Positions 9,842 to 19,006 of a stretch of 64,000 nucleotides of DNA are shown one piece after another (positions within the stretch are counted from its first letter, which is position 1; each line of letters opens with the position of its first letter). The stretch comes from an uncultured Roseburia sp. (GTDB lineage Bacteria > Bacillota > Clostridia > Lachnospirales > Lachnospiraceae). The notes under the pieces were generated by a model. It was not told where the DNA came from, did no database searches, and saw only the letters and a program-made list of their open reading frames with translations. The stretch spans positions 1-64,000 of the forward strand of contig URJS01000002.1 of the NCBI GenBank assembly GCA_900548205.1, given 5' to 3'. The position numbers and the translations under genes were made by a program.

Positions 9842-9870
9842 AAAAATTGTCAAGTTTTTTTACTTGACAG
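9842..9870 (-). terminator. ackA terminator
   Basis: On the minus strand CTGTCAAGT and ACTTGACAA pair around an A-rich loop, followed by TTTTTG. It begins three bases after the ackA stop codon. Confidence 0.8.
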
Positions 9871-9872
9871 TT

Positions 9873-11063
9873 CTACTTCACAAGTGCCACGGTCTCTCTT
9901 GCGATCGCAAGCTCCTCGTTTGTCGGGATCACGCATACCTTTACCTTAGAATCCGGTGTAGAAATAACCTTGTCCTCACCACGCACCGTATTTGCCGCAT
10001 CATCCACGCCAATGCCGAGATAGCCGAGATAATCCATTACCTGCTTTCTGACGATCTGCGTGTTTTCACCGATTCCTGCCGTAAATGCGATGGCATCCAC
10101 ACCGTTCATGGCTGCCGCGTAAGCGCCGATATATTTCGCCACACGATAGCTGAACACCTCAAGGGCATTGATCGCCATCTCATTCCCCTCCTCGTAAGCA
10201 GCCTCCAGATCACGGAAGTCGCTGGAGAGACAGGAAATTCCCTGCACGCCGGATTTCTTATTTAATACGTCCATAACGCCGTCAATATCAAGATTCTCCT
10301 TCTTCGCGATAAACTCCATGATCGCCGGATCAATATCGCCGCAGCGTGTTCCCATCACAAGACCCTCAAGCGGCGTCAGACCCATGGAGGTATCCACGCA
10401 CTCACCGTTTCGCACTGCGCTGACCGACGCACCGTTGCCAAGATGCGCCACGATGATCTTGGAATTTTTCAGCTCCATTCCCAAAAACTCAGCCGTGCGC
10501 TTTGAAACAAAGCTGTGGCTTGTACCGTGGAAGCCGTAGCGTCTCACCTTATATTTCTCATAATACTCATACGGCAGACCATAAAGATATGCCTTCTTCG
10601 GCATGGTCTGGTGGAAGGCAGTATCAAATACGCCGACCATCGGCACATTTGGCATCAGCTCCTTACATGCCGCAATTCCGATCAGATTCGCAGGATTATG
10701 AAGCGGCGCAAGGTCGTTGCACTCCTCGATCGTCTGCAGCACCTCCGGCGTCAGCAGCGTAGACGCTGCAAACTTTTCTCCGCCATGTACCACGCGGTGT
10801 CCGACCGCATCAATCTCAGAGAGGCTTCCAAGCGCTCCCGTCTTTGGATTTACAAGCGCTTCCAATACCATCTGAATTGCCTGCTTATGTGTTGGCATCG
10901 CAGCCTCTGTGATCTCCTTGTCAAGTCCCGTTTTCTGATATACCAGTCTGCCGTCAATTCCGATTCTCTCACACAATCCTTTCGCCAGCACTGCTTCGCT
11001 CTCTGAATCGATCAGCTGATATTTCAGTGACGAGCTTCCGCAGTTAATAACTAATACATTCAT
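9873..11063 (-). CDS. ackA: acetate kinase
   Basis: Converts acetyl phosphate and ADP to acetate and ATP, the energy-yielding step of acetogenic fermentation. The N-terminal MNVLVINCGSSSLKYQLID signature, the second signature GHRVVHGGEKF, and the ATP-site stretch VAHLGNGASVSAV are all present over 396 residues, the family length. AAAGGAGGAAG precedes the ATG. No pta gene is adjacent, unlike the common pta-ackA pair; the upstream neighbour is the divergent tmcAL. Confidence 0.98.
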   Translation of the reverse strand: MNVLVINCGSSSLKYQLIDSESEAVLAKGLCERIGIDGRLVYQKTGLDKEITEAAMPTHKQAIQMVLEALVNPKTGALGSLSEIDAVGHRVVHGGEKFAASTLLTPEVLQTIEECNDLAPLHNPANLIGIAACKELMPNVPMVGVFDTAFHQTMPKKAYLYGLPYEYYEKYKVRRYGFHGTSHSFVSKRTAEFLGMELKNSKIIVAHLGNGASVSAVRNGECVDTSMGLTPLEGLVMGTRCGDIDPAIMEFIAKKENLDIDGVMDVLNKKSGVQGISCLSSDFRDLEAAYEEGNEMAINALEVFSYRVAKYIGAYAAAMNGVDAIAFTAGIGENTQIVRKQVMDYLGYLGIGVDDAANTVRGEDKVISTPDSKVKVCVIPTNEELAIARETVALVK

Positions 11064-11111
11064 GATCTTCCTCCTTTAGAACAGTCTCTTGTAATGACTG
11101 TATACCTTATC

Positions 11112-11140
11112 AGTATACCCCTCTTTTTGCCCCCAGACAA
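11112..11140 (-). promoter_or_regulatory. ackA promoter
   Basis: TTGTCT (11135-11140) and TATACT (11112-11117) on the minus strand with a 17-base spacer, about 50 bases upstream of the ackA ATG. Confidence 0.7.
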
Positions 11141-11225
11141 GCTATTATTTGTCACTTTTTTATAATTTATCGCAAAAAGAATGCTAAATTTTTAACGTTA
11201 TTTTTTTCACAGCTACAATGTTTCG

Positions 11226-11255
11226 TTGCATCCTGCCGTAAAAATATGATACCAT
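11226..11255 (+). promoter_or_regulatory. candidate tmcAL promoter
   Basis: TTGCAT (11226-11231) and TACCAT (11250-11255) with an 18-base spacer. If correct, the message begins near 11262, so that hairpin repeat A (11264-11307) is the first part of the 5' leader. Match to consensus is moderate. Confidence 0.45.
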
Positions 11256-11263
11256 ACGACTAA

Positions 11264-11307
11264 AACAACGAGCGGCACGCTTCGCGAGCGCTCTTATGTC
11301 AATAAAA
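11264..11307 (+). repeat. dispersed hairpin repeat A, copy 2
   Basis: AACAACGAGCGGCACGC, loop TTC, GCGAGCGCTC, then TTATGTCAATAAAA. Compared with copy 1 it has a single missing base in the right arm. It is followed by a perfect palindrome CGGCAGCATGCTGCCG (11312-11327) just before the tmcAL ribosome binding site, so the tmcAL leader would carry two hairpins. The tail contains an in-frame ATG (11296) that extends the tmcAL open frame but has no ribosome binding site. Confidence 0.75.
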
Positions 11308-11340
11308 TACCCGGCAGCATGCTGCCGCACAGGAGGTCTT

Positions 11341-12693
11341 ATGACAGTCATCGGAATCATCGCCGAATATAATCCGTTTCACAATGGGCACGCCTACCAG
11401 ATCGAACACATCCGCCGACAGACAAACGCCGACTATATCGTTGTCGCCATGAGCGGCGATTTTGTACAGCGCGGCGCCCCCGCCTTGATCGATAAATATG
11501 CACGGGCGCGGATGGCGCTCGCCTGCGGCGCAGACCTTGTCGTTGAGCTTCCGGCAATCTGGGCCCTATCCTCCGCAGAAGCCTTCGCAGAGGCAGGAAT
11601 TTCCCTGTTTGAGCAAATGGGCTGTGTCGACGGCATCTGCTTTGGCGCAGAATCGGATCAGCTTCCTCTTTTAAAACAGATTGCCGCATTCCTCACAGAA
11701 GAACCTTCCCCCTATCAGAACCTTCTTTCTTCTTATTTAAAGGAAGGCTTTTCCTTTCCCGCGGCGCGCGCCAAAGCGACGGCAGACTGCCTTTGTGCGG
11801 ATGCGCCGGACGCGGCGGCAATCCATGCGATCCTGTGTGCGCCAAATAATATTCTCGCCATCGAATATTTAAAAGCGCTGAAACGCCGAGACAGCAAAAT
11901 GGTTCCGTACCTGATCAAGCGGGAGGGCGCAGGCTACCACGAGTCGGAAATACGAACGTCTGAGACGTCGCCTGTATGGCAGCAAGCCCCCGCTGCCTCT
12001 CCCACACAGCCGCCAACTGCCTCCGCGACTGCGATCCGCAGACTGCTGCTCTCCGGCAATGCCGATGCCGCGGCTCCCGCTCTTGCACACGCCATGCCGC
12101 AGGATGCCTTATCCATTCTGGGAGAATATCTGCATCATGCCCCGCTCCTTACCGAGAATGATTTTTCCGCCGCTTTGTGCTATCTGCTTTTCACAAGCAC
12201 AAAGGAGCAGCTCGCCAAGCTTGCCGATTCCAATGCAGACATTGCCGGCCGCATTTTTAAAAACCGTTTCCAGGCTGCCTCCGTTTCCGCGCTCTGCGCC
12301 GTAAATAAGAGCCGCGACGTTACCTACACGCGCATCAGCCGGATTCTTTTTCACCTGCTGTTACAGATTACAAAAGATGACATACAGCTTGCCAAAGACG
12401 CCGGATATGTTCCCTATCTGCGCCTGCTTGGCTTTCGCAGAGACTCTGCGGCGCTTCTTTCCGAGCTCAAGCGCCATGCCCGTGTACCGCTGATCTCCAA
12501 GCTTGCCGATGCGTCAAAGGTTCTTCCTCCCTCCTCCCTTGCGATTCTGGAAAAGGATATTTTTGCCGCCAACCTGTATGAACAGACACGTTTCCTCAAA
12601 CAAAACAGCGGGCGTCCCGCGGTGGGGGACGCCCGTCTGTCAGATCAGATGACCTTACGAGAGGAATATACGCGCAAGCTTATTGTCATCTGA
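11341..12693 (+). CDS. tmcAL: tRNA(Met) cytidine acetate ligase TmcAL (YlbM)
   Basis: Makes N4-acetylcytidine at the wobble position of elongator tRNA-Met using acetate and ATP. The nucleotidyltransferase motif GIIAEYNPFHNGHAYQI is at the N terminus, with VVAMSGDFVQRG following and LPAIWALSSAE near residue 80. I start at ATG 11341, preceded by CAGGAGGTCTT, giving 450 residues; the open frame reaches back to 11296 only through the tail of a dispersed repeat. It is divergent from acetate kinase, which makes its substrate acetate. Confidence 0.93.
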   Translation: MTVIGIIAEYNPFHNGHAYQIEHIRRQTNADYIVVAMSGDFVQRGAPALIDKYARARMALACGADLVVELPAIWALSSAEAFAEAGISLFEQMGCVDGICFGAESDQLPLLKQIAAFLTEEPSPYQNLLSSYLKEGFSFPAARAKATADCLCADAPDAAAIHAILCAPNNILAIEYLKALKRRDSKMVPYLIKREGAGYHESEIRTSETSPVWQQAPAASPTQPPTASATAIRRLLLSGNADAAAPALAHAMPQDALSILGEYLHHAPLLTENDFSAALCYLLFTSTKEQLAKLADSNADIAGRIFKNRFQAASVSALCAVNKSRDVTYTRISRILFHLLLQITKDDIQLAKDAGYVPYLRLLGFRRDSAALLSELKRHARVPLISKLADASKVLPPSSLAILEKDIFAANLYEQTRFLKQNSGRPAVGDARLSDQMTLREEYTRKLIVI

Positions 12694-12695
12694 GT

Positions 12696-12720
12696 ACGCC
12701 GCAGAATGCCCCTGCGGCGT
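12696..12720. terminator. shared terminator between tmcAL and the purine genes
   Basis: ACGCCGCAG and CTGCGGCGT pair around a 7-base loop between two convergent genes. Only short A/T stretches flank it, so it is a plausible but not strong intrinsic terminator. Confidence 0.5.
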
Positions 12721-12751
12721 ATATGAAATATATTTCTTATGAAGCTTTTTC

Positions 12752-13942
12752 CTAATGGTGGAACAGGCGGATACCGGTAAATGCCATCGCCATCTGATAC
12801 TTGTTGCAGGTATCGATCACATGGTCATCACGGATGGAGCCTCCCGGCTGCGCAACATATTTTACGCCGCTTCTGTGCGCACGCTCAATATTATCGCCAA
12901 ATGGGAAGAATGCGTCTGAACCCAGCGCGACATCTGTATTCTTATCTAACCACGCGCGCTTCTCCTCCGCTGTAAATACCTTCGGCTTTTCCGTAAAGAT
13001 CGCCTCCCATGCACCGTCTGCGAGCACATCCATATAGTCCTCGCCGATATACAGATCAATGGCATTATCTCTGTCGGCACGCTTGATCGTTTCCTTAAAC
13101 GGAAGGGAAAGTACCTGCGGAGACTGGCGCAGCCACCAATTATCTGCCTTTGTTCCTGCAAGCCTTGTGCAGTGGATCCTTGACTGCTGCCCTGCTCCGA
13201 TACCGATCGCCTGTCCGCCCTTGACATAGCAGACAGAGTTTGACTGTGTATATTTTAAGGTGATCATCGCGATCGCAAGGTCAATCTTCGCAGACTGCGG
13301 CAGCTCTTTATTTTCCGTTACCAGATGATCAAAGAAATGCTCGTCGATCACAAGCTCGTTTCTTCCCTGCTCAAAGGTGATGCCGAATACCTCCTTTCGC
13401 TCCACCGGCTTTGGCACATAGGACGGATCAATCTGGATCACGTTGTAATTGCCGTTTTTCTTTTCCTTTAGGATCGCAAGCGCTTCCTCCGTATAGCCCG
13501 GCGCGATCACGCCGTCCGACACCTCGCGCTTGATCACAAGCGCCGTCTCCTTATCGCAGACGTCCGAAAGAGAGATAAAATCACCAAAGGACGACATGCG
13601 GTCCGCACCTCGCGCACGGATATATGCGTTGGCAAGCGGCGTAAATTCCACATCCATATCATCCACCCAATAAATCTTACGCTCCACCTCAGAAAGCGGA
13701 AGCCCGACCGCCGCCCCCGCCGGAGACACATGCTTAAAAGAGGTCGCTGCCGCAAGCCCTGTCGCGCGCTTTAATTCCGACACCAACTGCCAGCCGTTCA
13801 ATGCGTCCAAAAAATTAATATATCCCGGCTTCCCGCAAAGCACCTGAATCGGAAGCTCTCCCTGTTCCATGTAGATACGGGAAGGCTTTTGATTCGGGTT
13901 ACAGCCATATTTCAATTCTAATTCTTTCATGATGCATGTCAT
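12752..13942 (-). CDS. AICAR transformylase, single-domain (no IMP cyclohydrolase domain)
   Basis: Formylates AICAR to FAICAR with 10-formyltetrahydrofolate, the ninth step of purine synthesis. The catalytic lysine-histidine pair lies in TSFKHVSPAGAA, and the motifs KYTQSNSVCYVKGGQAIG and GAGQQSRIHCTRLAG mark the substrate sites. At 396 residues it is only the AICARFT half of PurH; the N-terminal MGS-like cyclohydrolase domain of bifunctional PurH is missing and is replaced by the separate purO gene 12 bases upstream. Two starts are possible, 13942 and 13930 (MKELELKYG); AGGAAAGG lies before both, at about 4 and 12 bases respectively. The product role is firm. Confidence 0.93.
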   Translation of the reverse strand: MTCIMKELELKYGCNPNQKPSRIYMEQGELPIQVLCGKPGYINFLDALNGWQLVSELKRATGLAAATSFKHVSPAGAAVGLPLSEVERKIYWVDDMDVEFTPLANAYIRARGADRMSSFGDFISLSDVCDKETALVIKREVSDGVIAPGYTEEALAILKEKKNGNYNVIQIDPSYVPKPVERKEVFGITFEQGRNELVIDEHFFDHLVTENKELPQSAKIDLAIAMITLKYTQSNSVCYVKGGQAIGIGAGQQSRIHCTRLAGTKADNWWLRQSPQVLSLPFKETIKRADRDNAIDLYIGEDYMDVLADGAWEAIFTEKPKVFTAEEKRAWLDKNTDVALGSDAFFPFGDNIERAHRSGVKYVAQPGGSIRDDHVIDTCNKYQMAMAFTGIRLFHH

Positions 13943-13954
13943 CCTTTCCTAAGC

Positions 13955-14668
13955 TTACACATTTTTATTGACAATCCTTGTCTCATATTCCCCGGTCTCA
14001 AGCGCAATATAGCGCACAAACAAGGACACCTTGTTTTCTTCGTTCAAATTTTCCCAGAGCATCCTTGTAAAATCGTCGATCGCCCCTTCTATCCTGACAC
14101 GCTTTGGCTCTCCCTCAAAGCTTGGGAGCGGATTCCCGTCATTCTGATAGGTATGGATAAAGCGTCCCTCGCCTGCCGGCGGGTTCTCATACGCAAAGGT
14201 GTATCTGCTGCAGCTTTCCGGATTGCCGTCGCTGCTCTTTAAAATTGACATTGCATAATTAAAGCTGCCGTTTTCTATATGCATGATCCCTGAAATACGC
14301 GGTGTATAATTTGGCGCATCCGGCTCAAATTCTCTTGTGCGCAGCGCCTGCTCAAACGTCTGCTGCTTATCCATGCACGCATAGATCGTATCTGTCTGAT
14401 CCCCGTTTGTCACGATCGTCTTGTTGCCAAGCACGCGTACAGGTGCATAAATGATCAGACTTGGATCTGTCAGCTTGGAGGGATCAAATGCCTCTGTGCG
14501 AATCCCTGCCTGATCCTCCACAAAAATACGGTTTCTGCTGTTCTCACTTCTTCCCATGATAAAATAAGCCGTAACTGCATACCGTCCGTCCGCAGATCTT
14601 CCGAGCACGATCCCCCTGCCCGGATATGTATTCTCGGCAAGCTCCCTTTGTAATGACAGCATTTCCAT
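13955..14668 (-). CDS. purO: IMP cyclohydrolase, PurO type
   Basis: Closes FAICAR to IMP, the last step of purine synthesis. The 237-residue protein resembles the PurO family first known from archaea (N-terminal NTYPGRGIVLGRS, then YFIMGRSENSRNRIF and FVYE-type aromatic strand TFAYENPPAGEGRFIH). GGGAGGACAATC precedes the ATG. The stop is 12 bases from the transformylase start, so the two enzymes share a message and together replace bifunctional PurH. Confidence 0.88.
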   Translation of the reverse strand: MEMLSLQRELAENTYPGRGIVLGRSADGRYAVTAYFIMGRSENSRNRIFVEDQAGIRTEAFDPSKLTDPSLIIYAPVRVLGNKTIVTNGDQTDTIYACMDKQQTFEQALRTREFEPDAPNYTPRISGIMHIENGSFNYAMSILKSSDGNPESCSRYTFAYENPPAGEGRFIHTYQNDGNPLPSFEGEPKRVRIEGAIDDFTRMLWENLNEENKVSLFVRYIALETGEYETRIVNKNV

Positions 14669-14714
14669 GATTGTCCTCCCTCGTCTAAAAAAACAATAGT
14701 AATAATTCTTTTTT

Positions 14715-14743
14715 AGTGTAGCATGGCGTTTGCTTTTTTACAA
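14715..14743 (-). promoter_or_regulatory. purO promoter
   Basis: TTGTAA (14738-14743) and TACACT (14715-14720) on the minus strand with a 17-base spacer, about 45 bases before purO. No purine riboswitch or PurR box was recognised in this 130-base gap; upstream an A/T-rich inverted repeat (ATGAATTTA / TAAATTCAT) follows the glycosyltransferase gene. Confidence 0.55.
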
Positions 14744-14798
14744 GAAAGCAACCCTTATTAGTGCTATGAATTTATTTTCTTAAATTCATTAGTAAATC

Positions 14799-15986
14799 TT
14801 ATAATTCTCTCTCCAGCGCCAGAGCACGCTGCTCCCATGTATGCGATGTAAGCGCCTTTTTCCTCCCGCGCACTGCTATTTCCTCCAATGCCTGTGTATC
14901 AAGCAGCAGTGCAGACACAATTTCCGGCAGCGCTCCTATTTCCTTTAAGGAAAAATATTTCAGCTCCCTGCCGTCCGCAAACTGCTCCCGCAGATACCTG
15001 CTGTCGTCGGTCAGAGCGACCGTCTGCTGCAGCATCGCCGTAAAAATCCGATCGTGCGCGCCGTCCTTAAACCACGGCATGAGATTTAAGGAAAGCCTCG
15101 CATTCTGCACCGCCTCCACACAGCGCTCCGAGGTCACCTGACCGCCGTGACGCACGATATTCTGCGGCTTTTTGCAGGAAAGCTCCTCCCAGCCCGCGCC
15201 AAAAACATCGACCTTAAGCCCGTACTCTGCCAGTGTCCGTACAGCCTCCCCGCGGAAATAGGTCCGCACATACAGGTCGATTACCGCCATTCCTGCCATA
15301 GCCCCACAAAGCTCCCCGTCCGGCACCCCGCCAAGCTCCTCTTTGATGTGACGCTCAAAAACCTGATCCATCGACTGCACCGGATCGGACAGCAAATCCT
15401 CCAAAATCCCCTGATAAAAAATCCGGTACTCCGGCTCTTGCGCAGAAATCCTCTGCGCAAGCGGAGCAAGCGGCACATAATTTGCAGTAAACACCAGATC
15501 ATAGGCGCGCTGTTCATAAGGAATCATAGCTTCTTTCGCTCCAGACGTCAGACTGCCGTTTCCCGCCAGCGGCAAAAACGATACGCTCTGCTTTGGATAG
15601 AACCGCTGGACATATGACACATGCTCTCTGTCCACGCAAAAAAGCTTCATGCGCGGCAATGGATGTACCAGCCGCGCATGATAATAAAACGGATGATCCA
15701 CCAGGATATTTAAGTATTCCATCTCATAGGCGTCCCAGACAAACCGCCCCGCCTCATCCCGAAAAATCTCCTCATCGCCAAGTCCGATAAAGTTAAAGGT
15801 AATAAGCGCGCTCTGCCCCCGGACGGCAAAGCCGCCAAGTCCGTTCAGGGACTCATACAGCCTGTCATAGTCAATGAAATAACAGTCATAGCCGCGCTGC
15901 CAAAACGCAGACGCAAGCTGCTCGGAAAAATATCCCAGTGTCTCCACCGCATGCTTGATAAAAATAATCTTTGTGATCGTTCCCAT
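14799..15986 (-). CDS. CgeB-like GT-B glycosyltransferase
   Basis: A 395-residue protein with the layout of CgeB/spore-protein glycosyltransferases: an N-terminal Rossmann-like half (KIIFIKHAVETLGYFSEQL) and a C-terminal glycosyl transferase 1_2 domain in which VDVFGAGWEE, ARLSLNLMPWF and DGAHDRIFTAMLQQTVALTD are the conserved stretches. The donor and acceptor are unknown. It starts 6 bases after the UPF0210 gene and probably shares its message, though no functional link is obvious. The ribosome binding site AAAAGGAT lies unusually close to the ATG. Confidence 0.7.
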   Translation of the reverse strand: MGTITKIIFIKHAVETLGYFSEQLASAFWQRGYDCYFIDYDRLYESLNGLGGFAVRGQSALITFNFIGLGDEEIFRDEAGRFVWDAYEMEYLNILVDHPFYYHARLVHPLPRMKLFCVDREHVSYVQRFYPKQSVSFLPLAGNGSLTSGAKEAMIPYEQRAYDLVFTANYVPLAPLAQRISAQEPEYRIFYQGILEDLLSDPVQSMDQVFERHIKEELGGVPDGELCGAMAGMAVIDLYVRTYFRGEAVRTLAEYGLKVDVFGAGWEELSCKKPQNIVRHGGQVTSERCVEAVQNARLSLNLMPWFKDGAHDRIFTAMLQQTVALTDDSRYLREQFADGRELKYFSLKEIGALPEIVSALLLDTQALEEIAVRGRKKALTSHTWEQRALALEREL

Positions 15987-15992
15987 ATCCTT

Positions 15993-17357
15993 TTAATTCT
16001 TAAAGCTGTGGATCGGCGCAGGAATTCTGCCCCTTCGGTTGATAAAATCATCACAGGAAAAACGGTTGACCGGCATGATCGGCGCATAGCCAAACAGTCC
16101 GCCAAACTCCACCGTATCACCGACGCTCTTTCCGATCACCGGAATCAGACGCGCCGCCGTTGTCTTTTGATTGACCATGCCAAGCGCCATCTCGTCGGCG
16201 ATCATACCCGAAATCGTCGTTGCCTTCGTATCGCCCGGAATTGCGATCATGTCAAGTCCCACCGAACAGACACAGGTCATTGCCTCAAGCTTCTCTAAGG
16301 TGATCGCCCCCGCTGTCACCGCGTCGATCATGCCCTGATCCTCGCTGACAGGAATAAACGCGCCGCTTAGTCCGCCCACATAGGAGGACGCCATCACGCC
16401 GCCCTTTTTTACCTGATCGTTCAACAGGGCAAGCGCCGCCGTCGTTCCCGGCGCACCTGCATACTCCAGTCCGATCTCGCAGAGAATATCTGCAACCGAA
16501 TCACCGATCGCAGGGGTCGGCGCAAGTGAGAGGTCGATAATTCCAAACGGAATGCCAAGCATCCTTGACGCCTCCTGTGCCACAAGCTGGCCGACACGCG
16601 TGACCTTAAACGCCGTTCTCTTGATCGTCTCGCAAAGCACCTCAAAGCTCTCACCGCGCACCTGTTCCAACGCCGTCTTTACGACACCCGGTCCGCTGAC
16701 TCCGACATTGATCACCGCGTCCGCCTCCGTCACACCGTGAAATGCCCCCGCCATAAACGGATTGTCATCCGGCGCATTGCAAAAGACTACAAGCTTCATG
16801 CAGTCCACGGAATCCCTGTCCTCCGAACGCTCTGCAACCTCAAGCAAAATCTCACCCATCAGGCGGACAGCATCCATATTAATGCCTGTCTTTGTGGACG
16901 CAAGATTGACGGAGCTGCACACACGCTCACTTCTACAGAGCGCCGCCGGAATCGAACGGATCAGCATCTCATCCGCGCTCGTCATCCCCTTTGAAACAAG
17001 CGCAGAATATCCGCCGATCAAATTTGCGCCGACTGCCTCTGCCGCCCGGTCCAGCGTCTGTGCGATCGTCACAAAATCCTCCGGCGTTTTACATGCCGCA
17101 CCGCCGATCAAGGCGATCGGCGTCACGGAAATCCGCTTATTGACGATCGGGATGCCAAACTCCGTCTCGATCCGCTGCGCTGTTTTTGCCAGATCACGCG
17201 CCACCGAAGTAATGCGTCTGTAGATCTTTTCATTCAGCCTTTCCAGATCAGCGTCGATGCATTCCAGCAGACTGATCCCGATCGTGATCGTACGGACGTC
17301 CAGATTTTCCTGCTCCACCATCTTATTGGTCTCATTTACTTCCCAGCTGTTAATCAT
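15993..17357 (-). CDS. UPF0210 / PFL-family protein (DUF711)
   Basis: A 454-residue member of the UPF0210 (DUF711) family, structurally related to glycyl-radical-enzyme folds but of unknown activity. The opening [20 protein letters not shown] and the segment [19 protein letters not shown] are family hallmarks. I choose the ATG at 17355-17357 since GGAGAGG is six bases upstream; the frame extends four codons further. The small ACT protein that nearly always accompanies this family lies 26 bases upstream, suggesting it senses or presents a small ligand to the larger protein. Confidence 0.88.
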   Translation of the reverse strand: MINSWEVNETNKMVEQENLDVRTITIGISLLECIDADLERLNEKIYRRITSVARDLAKTAQRIETEFGIPIVNKRISVTPIALIGGAACKTPEDFVTIAQTLDRAAEAVGANLIGGYSALVSKGMTSADEMLIRSIPAALCRSERVCSSVNLASTKTGINMDAVRLMGEILLEVAERSEDRDSVDCMKLVVFCNAPDDNPFMAGAFHGVTEADAVINVGVSGPGVVKTALEQVRGESFEVLCETIKRTAFKVTRVGQLVAQEASRMLGIPFGIIDLSLAPTPAIGDSVADILCEIGLEYAGAPGTTAALALLNDQVKKGGVMASSYVGGLSGAFIPVSEDQGMIDAVTAGAITLEKLEAMTCVCSVGLDMIAIPGDTKATTISGMIADEMALGMVNQKTTAARLIPVIGKSVGDTVEFGGLFGYAPIMPVNRFSCDDFINRRGRIPAPIHSFKN

Positions 17358-17383
17358 ATTCCTCTCCATTCCGAAGCGATTTG

Positions 17384-17659
17384 TTAAATCCTGTGCATTT
17401 TCTCAAAAATTTCTTCCCGCTGGCATTTCACGGAAACGCCAAGCGCCTCCCCAATCTCATCCAGCTCCCTCCTGCAGTCTGAAAAAGATTTCACCATATC
17501 CGCCACGTCCACGATCATCATCATATTAAAATATCCCGATACGATCGTCTGTGAAATATCAAGAATATTCACCCTGCTTTCTGAGAGATATGTGCTCACC
17601 TTCGCGATAATCCCGATCGTATCCTTTCCAACGACTGTAATGATCGCCTTTTCCGCCAT
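17384..17659 (-). CDS. ACT-domain protein UPF0237
   Basis: A 91-residue single ACT domain ([21 protein letters not shown] at the ligand-binding turn). ACT domains bind amino acids or similar effectors. The start is the ATG at 17657-17659 with AAGGAGG nine bases before; an in-frame ATG three codons earlier would overlap the ribosome binding site. It is paired with the UPF0210 gene as in most Firmicutes. Confidence 0.88.
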   Translation of the reverse strand: MAEKAIITVVGKDTIGIIAKVSTYLSESRVNILDISQTIVSGYFNMMMIVDVADMVKSFSDCRRELDEIGEALGVSVKCQREEIFEKMHRI

Positions 17660-17746
17660 CTGCTCCATCCTCCTTCCACCTCATCTCTATTCTGTCTTTT
17701 CTGTCATATACTGCCCTGCTTATCCCGCTCCTGCCGACTTTGCCGC

Positions 17747-18544
17747 CTAAAAGCGCATGATCTCGGATGCTTCGCTGCGTCCCGCGACGTACAGCGGAAA
17801 ATCGTCTCCGCTGTACGGATTTTCTCCAAGCGTGATCTCTACCCGCACCGTCTCATAGGCAAGCTGTGGATAATTGTTTTCCTTTGAGAGATGCCCCAGA
17901 AACACTGCCTTAAGCCCGTCATGCAGCACCTCCCCTAACAGCTTCCCGCACAGCTCGTTTGACAAATGCCCCTTTTCGCCCAAAATACGCTGCTTCAGCG
18001 AATACGGATAAGCTCCTGCCTGCAGCATATGTACGTCGTGATTCGATTCCAAAAAGAGCACATCCATTGCCTTTAGCTTCTCAACGATCCGCTCGTCATA
18101 GGTTCCAAGGTCCGTCATGACCGCCAGAGTCTTATCCCCCTGACGGAACTTGTATGCAACCGGCTCGGCTGCATCATGGGAGATTGCGATTGGCTCGATC
18201 GTCAGGTCTCCGATCGTAAAATCAACCTCCGCCTGCACCTCATGAAACAGTCCTGTGTCAATTTTTCCGACTGCCTTTGTGGCAAGGATCGCCTCGATCG
18301 TTCCCGCTGTCGCATACATCGGCAGCCCATACCTCCTTGCCAGCACGCCAAGTCCCTGTATGTGATCCATGTGCTCATGCGTCACAAGGATCCCCTGCAT
18401 TTCCGCTGTTTTTAACCCAACCGAATTTAATCCTTCCTCAATCCGCTTTCCGCTGACACCTGCGTCGATCAGCAAATGGCAGCTGTCTGTTCCGACACAC
18501 AGACAATTACCGCTGCTTCCGCTTGCTATACTGCATAATTCCAT
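17747..18544 (-). CDS. WalJ/YycJ-like metallo-beta-lactamase-fold hydrolase
   Basis: A 265-residue MBL-fold protein. SIASGSSGNC opens it, LLIDAGVS follows, and the metal ligands lie in THEHMDHIQGL; later ligands are AISHDAAEP and the histidine of FLGHLSKENN. The order and length match YycJ/WalJ, implicated in DNA processing and cell-wall homeostasis. It is not in the usual walRK operon but downstream of the FtsA-like locus, with a 3-base gap, so it is probably co-transcribed with coaE and polA. Confidence 0.82.
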   Translation of the reverse strand: MELCSIASGSSGNCLCVGTDSCHLLIDAGVSGKRIEEGLNSVGLKTAEMQGILVTHEHMDHIQGLGVLARRYGLPMYATAGTIEAILATKAVGKIDTGLFHEVQAEVDFTIGDLTIEPIAISHDAAEPVAYKFRQGDKTLAVMTDLGTYDERIVEKLKAMDVLFLESNHDVHMLQAGAYPYSLKQRILGEKGHLSNELCGKLLGEVLHDGLKAVFLGHLSKENNYPQLAYETVRVEITLGENPYSGDDFPLYVAGRSEASEIMRF

Positions 18545-18547
18545 TTC

Positions 18548-19006
18548 TTACTCATTCTCTTTCTCATTCTCTTTTTGACGGAAAAGCTCCTGCCATCCAA
18601 GCGTGATCTCATCCCCGTCCTTTAATTCCGCCGCATACTGCGCATTGCTTCCATTCAGCTTTGTAATGATCGCCCTTCCAGCAGATGCCTTTAGATCAAA
18701 ATCATAAAAATCAAAAATATCGACAAACACATAGTCTGCCTTTCCTGTCAGACGCACCGGCTTTCCGTTGATCATCACAGAGATTTCCTTTTGGGGCTTT
18801 GTATCTTCCGCCGCGTCTCCCTCTCCTGCGCTGCCTGCCGCATCGTTGTCCGCAGAATCCGCCTGTTTTTCCTCCGCCTCCTCCTTAAGCTCCATAGCCT
18901 GCGGCTCCGCCGCTCCAAAGGAGTGGACGGTCCAATCCACGGTAAAATTTTCATAAATCAGGGTATCTGCACCTGCCGCGCGGTTATTCACCAATATATC
19001 AGTCAA
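18548..19006 (-). pseudogene. C-terminal part of the FtsA-like protein, out of frame
   Basis: A 152-codon frame that begins inside the last codons of the FtsA-like gene; its only early start is a TTG at 19004-19006 with no proper ribosome binding site. The first residues (DILVNNRAAGADTLIYENF) read as a direct continuation of the beta-rich repeats ending the upstream frame, then come a low-complexity acidic linker (about residues 40-72) and another unit beginning ISVMINGKPVRLTGKADYVF and closing with LKDGDEITLGW. A +1 shift at GAC-TGA would fuse the two. I therefore read it as the detached tail of one gene; a true separate gene made by termination-reinitiation is the alternative. Confidence 0.5.

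Noticed and set aside
11296..11340. Extended N terminus of TmcAL from an ATG at 11296
   Set aside because: It lies in the tail of dispersed repeat A and has no ribosome binding site; the ATG at 11341 has AGGAGG and the family opening MTVIGIIAEYNPFHNG.
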